From the NCBI RefSeq assembly GCF_037024155.1, contig NZ_JAYKTS010000029.1, positions 6,998 to 47,592 on the forward strand: a stretch of 40,595 bases of DNA, in the 5' to 3' direction. This stretch comes from Bacillus sp. 2205SS5-2. GTDB lineage: Bacteria > Bacillota > Bacilli > Bacillales > Bacillaceae_K. Of the stretch, positions 25,834-32,856 are shown piece after piece (the first letter of the stretch is position 1; each line of letters opens with the position of its first letter). A program made the translations under genes and the position numbers. Under the pieces are notes generated by a model that was not told the DNA's origin, did no database searches, and saw only the letters and a program-made list of their open reading frames with translations.

Positions 25834-26046
25834 CAATAAACTAAAATAAAATTTGAAAAAGATTGATCATATTTTTGGTATCTATTGTGAGGGAAACGAA
25901 AAGCTGACTACAAGCTTTATTCTGCCATGGATCTTCGACTAGTAGCCAAAAATGAAGTATTTTAAGAATACACGAAAGTCCTCATTTTTTGCCAAATCAG
26001 CCGTAACTCTATGGAAAAGGAAGCATACCGACCATAAGTATGCTTC

Positions 26047-26754
26047 CTAAACAGTCATTTTCCAACTCGATAAAGCTAACCAGTTTTCCATTTCCTTATA
26101 TTTCGGCATGATCTTGCCAACAAGGCGCCAAAAGGAACGATCGTGATTCAGATGGACCATATGACACATTTCATGAACAACAACATAGTCAATAACTTCC
26201 TGCGGAGCCATCGCTAACTTCCAGTTAAAGGTTAGCTGAAGCTTTGAATCGCATGTTCCCCAGGTCCTTTGACTATCAGAAATACGAATTGAACGTGGTT
26301 TAGTTTTAAAATGGTTTCGATAAAACTGGGTTCTTTTCTCGACTATGGCTTTACATTGGCGATAATAAAATCGTTTTAATGCCTGTTTTATGTTTTCATC
26401 CTCCAGTAGCTTCACATAAATATATAAAGTCTTTCCGTCAAACTCGACATGATCTTGCTTGATATCTAGCTCTTGGATGATCTGGATAGGATACGAGTTT
26501 CCCAAATAAAGAAAACTTTCCCCATGATCATAGACCTTCTTCTTTTGCCCCATCGTTCTGTCTTTCATTTCTTTTGAATGTTGCTGAATCCAATCCCACC
26601 TTGCTTCGATAACTTTTAGGACTCTTTCATTAGAAGTCCCTTTTGGAGCTTTAACTTCAATATTTGCATATAAATCAATAGAAATTTCGATTGATTTCTG
26701 ATTTTTGTATTGTATCGTAAAGCTAATTTCTGTACCTTCATAAGTATGAATCAT
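26047..26754 (-). CDS. YgjP-like (DUF45/M48) metallopeptidase
   Basis: This 235-residue cytosolic protein belongs to the YgjP/DUF45 metal-dependent peptidase family. The zinc motif is HEMCH in YVVVHEMCHMVHLNHDRSFW, with a third ligand His in LNHD, and WGTCDSKLQLTFNW just before it is the family hallmark. The N-terminal half is a beta-rich region. Its start is 4 bp after the DUF1456 stop, so it is translated as the second gene of that operon. Relatives sit beside type I restriction genes elsewhere, but none is visible here. The substrate is unknown. Confidence 0.88.
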   Translation of the reverse strand: MIHTYEGTEISFTIQYKNQKSIEISIDLYANIEVKAPKGTSNERVLKVIEARWDWIQQHSKEMKDRTMGQKKKVYDHGESFLYLGNSYPIQIIQELDIKQDHVEFDGKTLYIYVKLLEDENIKQALKRFYYRQCKAIVEKRTQFYRNHFKTKPRSIRISDSQRTWGTCDSKLQLTFNWKLAMAPQEVIDYVVVHEMCHMVHLNHDRSFWRLVGKIMPKYKEMENWLALSSWKMTV

Positions 26755-26758
26755 GGCC

Positions 26759-27262
26759 TTATCCTCTATATTTAATGGCTAACCCTTTTAAGAAATTCCT
26801 TGCGTATCTGTCCCCGCACTCCTGATAATTTTTATGTCCAACTCTTCTCAATAATGCGCCTAATTCACCATTTCGGATAAACACACCTGCATCTTCTAAT
26901 ATATCAAGCATATCATCACTAGTTAACGAAAGAGCGATCTTTAATTTTTTCAACATGATATTATTGATACTTTCATTGACATACAACATCACCGGCTTGT
27001 CAGATTGTCCAGGTTTTGGTTCTTGTCTTCCCCTTTTAAAAATGATAAAGCCATTAAAAAATGACTCTAACATGCGGTCATTCAAGGTTTCATCTTCGTA
27101 GAAATCATCATCATTATCATCACTCTTATTTGATTTTTTAAGTATCTCTAGAACTTCTTCTTTTGTTACATCAATGCCACCTAGTTTGAAAATTTCAACC
27201 ATATCAGTGTTTTTAATATCTAAGGCATATCTTAATCGAATTAATCTATCTTTATTATTCAA
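26759..27262 (-). CDS. DUF1456 protein (YehS-like)
   Basis: This 167-residue protein starts with TTG at 27262, because TTAGGAGGAAATAAA directly precedes it; the longer frame from 27334 covers this ribosome binding site and the promoter leader. Two DUF1456 repeats are visible: DRLIRLRYALDIKNTDMVEI and, after an acidic linker (SDDNDDDFYEDE), INNIMLKKLKIALSLTSDDM, each followed by a G-(I/V)-x pattern. DUF1456 proteins are small, cytosolic and of unknown role. First gene of the operon with the YgjP-like peptidase. Confidence 0.88.
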   Translation of the reverse strand: MNNKDRLIRLRYALDIKNTDMVEIFKLGGIDVTKEEVLEILKKSNKSDDNDDDFYEDETLNDRMLESFFNGFIIFKRGRQEPKPGQSDKPVMLYVNESINNIMLKKLKIALSLTSDDMLDILEDAGVFIRNGELGALLRRVGHKNYQECGDRYARNFLKGLAIKYRG

Positions 27263-27336
27263 TTTATTTCCTCCTAATTCATTTCCCAATTCCATAGCTG
27301 CTCGTTTAAAACTGTATAATAACCCGTTTAGCATTC

Positions 27337-27342
27337 ATTATA
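27337..27342 (-). promoter_or_regulatory. Extended -10 promoter of the DUF1456 operon
   Basis: TATAAT (27342-27337) is preceded by TGG, giving the extended TGnTATAAT form. No good -35 was seen. The leader would be about 68 nt. Confidence 0.5.
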
Positions 27343-27452
27343 CCACTTGGTCGACTTATCTTAGTGGATAGTCCATGACTATCAAGTGCCTTTCATACAG
27401 TCTGAAATTATTTTGCATCACCGCATTATCCCGCTTATTCTTAAAGGTGGTT

Positions 27453-27788
27453 TCATAGTTTATCATAAAAAATATCCTTAAAAAATAACGTAAGATCACC
27501 GATTGCTCCTATATAAAAAAAGACAAAATAATAACTAGCTTTTGTAATTTCTTCATTGAAAAGTTCTTTAAATGCACGAATAAATAGATGGTCAATCTTA
27601 AACCAGCTTAGAATCCAGGCAATTAATAGAAAGCAAACGATGGTTATTATATATACCTCCAGTCCCTCTAAACAATAATTTCTCTAAAAATAGGTATTTT
27701 AACCCAAATGGGGTAATCAATAAAATTAGGACTGGTACTAAAAATCGATACTTTTTTGCGATTTGCCCTCAATGAAATCAATTTTCAC
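27453..27788 (-). pseudogene. Frameshifted small membrane protein
   Basis: From a GTG at 27788 one frame gives VKIDFIEGKSQK. A one-base loss in the CAAAAAAG run shifts into KKYRFLVPVLILLITPFGLK and YLFLEKLLFRGTGG. A second indel in TATATATA near 27650 shifts into IITIVCFLLIAWILSWFKID and then ASYYFVFFYIGAIGDLTLFF, ending at 27453. Joined, it is a protein of about 111 residues with three hydrophobic helices. GGAGG at 27660-27656 before the last part could mimic a ribosome binding site, but the codon there is ATA, so an internal start is unlikely. The family is not recognised. The remaining 27790-28070 holds nothing supportable. Confidence 0.5.
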
Positions 27789-28073
27789 CTATTCTCTCTT
27801 TACAATTACCACTTTAATAATCTAGACCTGTTACGGAAGTAATGTAACTTTCATATTAACATACCCATCAACAGTTGTACTGACAACAATTAAACTAGCT
27901 TCTGAAGATCAGTGATTTCCATTATTATATAAGGTTATTCCCTCAAAAATTGTGTCTTTTCGATATATATTAAGAAAGAATTCGGAACTCACTTTCATCT
28001 ATTTCTGAACGAATTTAGTGACAAAATGATGGATTCTATTAATAATTATTTTTTTAAGCAACAATATAAACGT

Positions 28074-28255
28074 AAGGCTCTTTTGGTATACATTGTTGCT
28101 ATTGGCACAAATAAAAAAACAGGCAGTAAGGTTTTTCCGACTGATTTCTTATTTTTTTCTAGAAATGGAGAATATCCATCAGGAACAAAGCACGAAGTCA
28201 TACAAATCAGAGGATGTAGTCCTATTCGAAAACCCACATCTTTGCAAAAACAGTC
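28074..28255. repeat. Dispersed repeat family A, copy A5
   Basis: AAGGCTCTTTTGGTATACAT at one end and CCACATCTTTGCAAAAACAG at the other are present. The interior has AACAGGCAGTAAGG, TCTAGAAATGGAGAA and GAAGTCATACAAATCAG. Open frames over this copy are repeat sequence, not genes. Confidence 0.78.
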
Positions 28256-28361
28256 AAACGAAAAGAGGCTTAAATTCCCATGATTTACCTGCACCTCGCA
28301 ACAAATAAATAATTAGATACCGGGACTCAAACTGCTACTCCTAGAGTGGTTTTGGCTAATT

Positions 28362-28450
28362 TCATTCCTTTAACCGAATAACTTTTTTGGATAGTATTTT
28401 AATGAGTTCTTCAATATAAAGTCCGATTGCTAATAAAAAACAACTTCATT
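28362..28450 (-). pseudogene. C-terminal fragment of a small protein
   Basis: The minus strand from about 28450 reads LLAIGLYIEELIKILSKKVI followed by RLKE and a stop at 28362. It looks like the tail of a small membrane protein with no upstream part. In the following 28450-28700 only a terminator-like hairpin (AGAACCCG/CGGGTTTTCT, about 28592-28621) is visible. Confidence 0.25.
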
Positions 28451-28709
28451 AACACGCGGATGGTCTTCAGTTATTGCAAATTTGATATCAACAATTGCGC
28501 AAGTAGCAAATGCGACAAGAATTTTTCTTTCTAAATATACTAATTCCATACTTTTCAGAAAAATACAATTCACAGCCTTCACTTTAATAAAGAACCCGGA
28601 AAATGATAAACGGGTTTTCTTAAGAGGGTTTGAGCAACCACAAGCTCATTCTGTTATGATTTTATTTGGAGTTAGTTAGTTTTATTAAATGTAAAAGGAG
28701 TAATTTAAT

Positions 28710-29026
28710 GTGAAAAAATAATCATTGGGACCGCTGGTATACTGGTAGCTGGTATATTCATAGGCACCTTTTTTATTGAAATACTCTCCCACATTCCCCC
28801 ATCAAGTTCGGAAAAAGCTATTGAAAAACAAGATACTCAAGATTCATCTCAACCTCTCACACGGCAACCAATTTATGAAAATAATTCTATTGGATACTTG
28901 CTTCAAAATGACCAACTGCAAATCACTTATAATAAAGGAAGCAATTGGATAAATGCTCCCATTGAAAAAGTGAAATTGTTTGAAGGGGAATATACCGGAA
29001 ACGAGCAAGAACTTATTCTTATGTGA
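28710..29026 (+). pseudogene. Truncated membrane-anchored BNR/YCF48-like protein
   Basis: AAAAGGAG (28693-28700) precedes GTG at 28710. The frame breaks at once in an A run (GTGAAAAAATAA); adding one A restores KKIIIGTAGILVAGIFIGTF, a membrane anchor. A polar stretch follows, then YENNSIGYLLQNDQLQITYN and EGEYTGNEQELILM. The last motif pattern (YNKGSNWI near FEGEY) is that of sialidase-like BNR proteins of bacilli, which continue for about 150 more residues. Here the frame stops at 29026 at a deletion junction with the next gene. It has one frameshift and a lost C terminus, so it is dead. Confidence 0.5.
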
Positions 29027-29484
29027 TCAACATTTTAATAGTTTTGTGCATGGTTTTCACCATATTAACATTCTTCAATATCACTAAAAAATGGAAAATG
29101 TTCTTTTCAATTATCACAGTGGTCCTAACCCTCCTTCATTCAGGTTTGATGATTAACCGTAGCTATAAAATTAAACAGATTGTTAACATTTCGCCATACC
29201 TAAAAAATCTATTAGTCATAAAGGAAAATAGTGACACTGGTCAGGCAATATATTATAGAACTGATTATGGTTTTTTAGCTCGCCCAAAGGAAGACCTACC
29301 TTATAAGACAAGTGGCGATTTCAAGGTAAAATGGGTAGAGGAAGACATAGCAGCCGTAACCTACAAAGCTACTGACAACACCATCCATCTATACATTGGT
29401 ACATATGGTGACCGGAATAGGGGGGCATATACCTATGTCAGACCATCTCTCCAAGGACAATGGATGGGGAAAATGTACAAGTGA
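29023..29484 (+). CDS. Hypothetical membrane protein
   Basis: This is a 153-residue frame starting with GTG at 29023, overlapping the stop of the truncated gene before it. Two hydrophobic helices occupy about 2-18 and 26-44. The remaining 100 residues look extracytoplasmic and folded: LLVIKENSDTGQAIYYRTDY, then EEDIAAVTYKATDNTIHLYI and ending SLQGQWMGKMYK. It resembles small conserved Bacillus membrane proteins without known function. There is no clear ribosome binding site, so its 5' control region was probably lost in the deletion that truncated its neighbour, and expression is doubtful. The 270 bp after it hold nothing I can support. Confidence 0.55.
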   Translation: MINILIVLCMVFTILTFFNITKKWKMFFSIITVVLTLLHSGLMINRSYKIKQIVNISPYLKNLLVIKENSDTGQAIYYRTDYGFLARPKEDLPYKTSGDFKVKWVEEDIAAVTYKATDNTIHLYIGTYGDRNRGAYTYVRPSLQGQWMGKMYK

Positions 29485-29756
29485 TTAGTACTTCATAAGG
29501 GATTACTACTGACCATAATGGAGAAATTGATTGTTATAACTGGGACAATATTGTTCAATTTGGGACAATAGCTATTATTTTGATGAAAAACAACGATTCT
29601 GATTGGACGATAGCTTTAAAGAAAAATTTCAAAAGTAACTCAATTGAACCTGTACCACCCTCTCGTGAAATAACCTTATATAAAATTAGTCGGATTTTGG
29701 GCAGACGTCCCCCTTGGTTCAATCTAGAATTTTCAAAAAGGGGTTCCCCTGAAAAT

Positions 29757-31074
29757 TCACTCTAACTTTATGCTTTGAATTCGCCGAAGTACGTTCCAAA
29801 AGAATTTCTGGTACACAAAACTGGAAGATAATTTAAAATAAAGGGACCTTCCTGATTTAACTAGTTTGCTAGCGACTTTAATCATTTTTGTGCGGATAGT
29901 TTCAATTTGCATGCTCTTTTTTTCTTCTGGAAAACAAAGGGTTCGCAACCAATTCGTTAGGTTATAAGCTAGAAGAGTGAACATCATTCTTACTTCATTC
30001 ACTTGAAAGGAATGACTATTCATTTTATCGAAACCAAATCCGTTTTTGGCTTCCTTTATATAGTTTTCCATCGTTCCTCTTTTTTGGTACGTTTGGACGA
30101 TATCCTTGGGTGAGAAGGCAGCTACTAGATTGGTCACAATGAAGGAATGATTAAAAAACAGTTCACCTTTAGGACGAACGGATTTGATGATTACTTTTCT
30201 AGGTTTTGTCCAAGATGCTGCCTGATACATCGTTTCTTCATAATAACATTCCGTCTCCATTGCATTAGAAGGGCTTGTAGATGGGTGGAGTTCATTGGCT
30301 ATTTTTTGTAGGTTTGCATTAGATTTGAGTCGAATTACGTAGAAAACGGATTCTTTTTCGCACAACTCATACAGGGCTGGAACCGCAATTCCACTATCCC
30401 CACGAAGAAATGGTGTCGTCTCTGGGAACTTTTCGTTGTAATATTCAATAAGAGGTTGGATAAATTCCACAACTCCATTAGAAGTATAAACATTCCCTGG
30501 TCTTAGCTTGGCTTTCAAAAAATCGCCAGTACCCCCATCAAAAGCGACTAATGGATGGAAACCAATCGTCCCATAGTGACCATTGTAAGCTGAAGACTCT
30601 TGATTTCCATAGGTATCGGAATGAGTAGAATCCAAATCAATTAGGAGTGATTTGGACTCTCGGAATCGATGAATTTTGTCAAGAAGCTCTTGGTTCGCTT
30701 GATTTAATTGTTCGGTGGATTTGGCATCAAAACGCCTGAAAAAACGAGACAAGCTAGGTTGAGAAGCCAAAGCATCTGTACCAATGATTTGTGTAAAAAC
30801 AGGATCGGTCGTCAAGTGATCCGCAGCGTCATCTTGAAAATACCCTGCGATCTATTGATACATCTTTTGAGGAAGCAACTGTTCATTCGAATGGACATAG
30901 TATCTTCTGTTGTCCTTTAGTTTTAGATGATGAGCCACTGTTTTGGAGAAACCTATTTTTTTCATCAAATTCTCTAATAAGAAGTTCACCTGTGTCAGAG
31001 GAAAGAGAACCTCCTTGATCTGATAATTTAATCCTAGGGTTGAAATCCAGTGATATTTGGGGTAAAGTAGCCAT
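29757..31074 (-). pseudogene. IS1380-family transposase, inactivated
   Basis: This is a DDE transposase of about 439 residues spread over two frames. It begins at 31074 (MATLPQISLDFNPRIKLSDQ). A seventh A in GATGAAAAAAATAGG shifts the frame after FDEK. The correct continuation VAHHLKLKDNRRYYVHSNEQ then meets an in-frame TAG after KMYQ (near 30853), before IAGYFQDDAADHLTTDP. The catalytic part is otherwise complete: LLIDLDSTHSDTYGNQE, FLRGDSGIAVPALYELCEKE and the C-terminal KRGTMENYIKEAKNGFGFDK. IS1380 identity rests on these motifs. The IS ends were not resolved. Confidence 0.85.
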
Positions 31075-31075
31075 G

Positions 31076-31137
31076 AAAAGAATCCTTTCTGTTGGTTATT
31101 TGGTCGTACTTATACCCTATCAGAAACGGATTCTTTT
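31076..31137 (-). promoter_or_regulatory. Hairpin over the IS1380 ribosome binding site
   Basis: AAAAGAATCCTTTCTG (31076-31091) pairs with CAGAAACGGATTCTTTT (31121-31137), with one bulge. The minus-strand 3' arm contains AAAGGA, eight bases before the transposase ATG. This is the same design as the IS4-type remnant at the window start. Confidence 0.5.
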
Positions 31138-31257
31138 TTCATTTATTTCATGCATGTATGATCTAAAAGAAAGCCTGTTAGATATGCGTTTGTAGCTATT
31201 ATTAAAAATTCTATGAATAATTCAGGATGAAATTATGTCCAACTTCATCTTTAATGT

Positions 31258-31420
31258 AGGCTCTTTTCTTTACATTGTTTCTATTTAGTCTAATTATTGA
31301 AATATTCACTCTTTGAAATGTTGATTCCCTTTCAAAACAGACGAAAAGATGTACCGAAACAAGGCAATATCATCGTTTAAAGTCTGATTCAAAAAGCAAA
31401 AAAGTTTGCCAAAACAGCTT
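31258..31420. repeat. Dispersed repeat family B, copy B5
   Basis: AGGCTCTTTTCTTTACATTG, CAAAACAGACGAAAAGATG and GTTTGCCAAAACAGCTT mark both ends and the interior. In 31425-31750 short coding-like shreds occur (for example LSFGGATEQPPRYYMKLN and MQLVAMNILGSGVSLGRFY on the plus strand), but no gene can be assembled. Confidence 0.65.
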
Positions 31421-31753
31421 TAGTGGAATAAAAGCCCTCATTAACATGAAACACCGGTTGGTCAAGGATTTTTAATCCTACTAGACACTAACTCAGCACT
31501 AGAGGTGATTTGAGTTTCGGAGGAGCTACTGAACAGCCGCCTAGGTATTACATGAAATTAAATTGATAGCTAAATTCATCTGAATAGTTTTCGTAGTGAC
31601 GTGGAGATACCCCTACAAGTTGCCTCCAACAAGTAGATTCATGTTTTAGGTAACAGTATGCAGTTAGTGGCAATGAATATTTTAGGATCAGGTGTTTCGC
31701 TCGGGAGATTCTATCCCTCGCTTTTCAAAAAATAATAGGAAGGATCATTATAA

Positions 31754-31791
31754 AAAAGTACGGGAATCAACTAGTAGATTCCCGTACTTTT
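31754..31791 (-). terminator. Terminator of the radical SAM/isoprenoid operon
   Basis: AAAAGTACGGGAATC (31754-31768) pairs perfectly with GATTCCCGTACTTTT (31777-31791) over an 8-nt loop. The run of A at 31752-31757 gives a U tail on the minus strand. It lies about 70 bp past the radical SAM stop. Confidence 0.82.
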
Positions 31792-31863
31792 CCACGGTAA
31801 CACCAATCCAACTTGAATATTAAAACAGAGAAGCCTACCCTATCTTATTGCGGATTTACCTGT

Positions 31864-32742
31864 TTATTTTCCAAACCGTTTTCGATACCCGCATTTTCTA
31901 CATAGCTCTTCGACTGCCACTCTTTGAGAAAAGCCATCAACGAGCTTCTGGGCACGCTCACCCTCGATAATATCAGAAAAAGAGGTATCATTAATATTGC
32001 CAAGGCTGATTACTCCCTCTCCATCTAAACAGCAAGGAATCACGGTTCCATTGGCTAAAATACCTGCCTGATTTCGAAGACCATAACAAAAGCCCTTTCC
32101 ATCATCCTCTTCTTCATGTAGCGCTGGCCACTGAAACTCAGAATCTTGATTGATAAAGATACGTTCGGCAATTTTTACGCCACTTCCTGGGCTAACCTTT
32201 TCTTCAATTTTGAAAGGTAAATCAAAATCCTTCTCAATGATTTCTAACAGTTGCCGATTTCGTTGTTTGTCAATATTCGTCATATTGTCCTGTGTCAAAT
32301 TCCATAACCTCAGTGAAACTATTAGGTCTGATTGACTCGTAGCTTCTTTGATAAAAGAAAGAACGCTTTTCACATAGCCCTCTTTATCTGTAGAACCCGG
32401 ATGTCCATCAAAACTATGAAGTGAAAAATTCATTTGTCTTATTGCAGGTTTATTCAGTAATCTTTGCTTCTTCTTATTAATTAAAGTTCCATTCGTTGTA
32501 ATATTAACTTTAAACCCTTTTTCATGACTAATGTTTAACAGTTGATCTATTTTAGGGTGTAGTAAGGGCTCACCTTTCACATGTAAGTAAATAAAATCTG
32601 TATATGGTTTAATTTGATCTAACCTCAGAGAAAAGTCCTCCAAGGAGATAAATTGTTTCTGCCTTTCTGTTGGGGGGCAAAAGCTGCATGCAAGATTACA
32701 AACACTGGTAACCTCAACGTAAAATTTCTTAAACTTTTTCAA
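31864..32742 (-). CDS. Radical SAM enzyme with SPASM-like C terminus
   Basis: This 292-residue protein starts with TTG at 32742, preceded by GAGAGGAAG; the ATG at 32787 has no ribosome binding site. The first 4Fe-4S cluster motif is C-x3-C-x2-C at Cys15, Cys19 and Cys22 (SVCNLACSFCPP). YLHVKGEPLLHP is the GGE-like SAM-binding strand and INITTNGT-like VNITTNGTLI follows. The C-terminal part has GFCYGLRNQAGILANGTVIP, then CCLDGEGVISLGNI and LCRKCGYRKRF, a SPASM-type auxiliary cluster pattern. It is the second gene of an operon, 114 bp after the isoprenoid-synthase fusion. No precursor peptide gene was seen, so a small molecule, perhaps the terpenoid product, is a plausible substrate. This is inference. 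Confidence 0.85.
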   Translation of the reverse strand: MKKFKKFYVEVTSVCNLACSFCPPTERQKQFISLEDFSLRLDQIKPYTDFIYLHVKGEPLLHPKIDQLLNISHEKGFKVNITTNGTLINKKKQRLLNKPAIRQMNFSLHSFDGHPGSTDKEGYVKSVLSFIKEATSQSDLIVSLRLWNLTQDNMTNIDKQRNRQLLEIIEKDFDLPFKIEEKVSPGSGVKIAERIFINQDSEFQWPALHEEEDDGKGFCYGLRNQAGILANGTVIPCCLDGEGVISLGNINDTSFSDIIEGERAQKLVDGFSQRVAVEELCRKCGYRKRFGK

Positions 32743-32856
32743 CCGCGCTTCCTCTCTTCTTTCGCTACTTAGAGCAGCATAAATCATTGTTCTTTTTCTA
32801 TTAGAGCATACTACTTCAAAAAATCAAACACGAAACGGAGAAAGGGATGAAAAATT

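Noticed and set aside
27453-27650. 65-residue membrane protein starting at an ATA codon behind GGAGG
   Set aside because: Coding similarity continues upstream in another frame, so this is the end of a frameshifted gene rather than a gene with an ATA start.
28026-28308. Overlapping open frames of 70-85 codons on both strands
   Set aside because: They lie over repeat copy A5 and reflect its sequence, not genes.
28482-28679. 65-codon plus-strand frame
   Set aside because: No ribosome binding site is present, and a terminator-like hairpin lies inside it.
29580-29765. 61-codon plus-strand frame before the IS1380 remnant
   Set aside because: There is no ribosome binding site or recognisable pattern, and it overlaps the transposase end.
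31425-31750. A gene in the shreds between repeat B5 and the terminator
   Set aside because: Short protein-like pieces occur, but no start, frame continuity or family could be supported.
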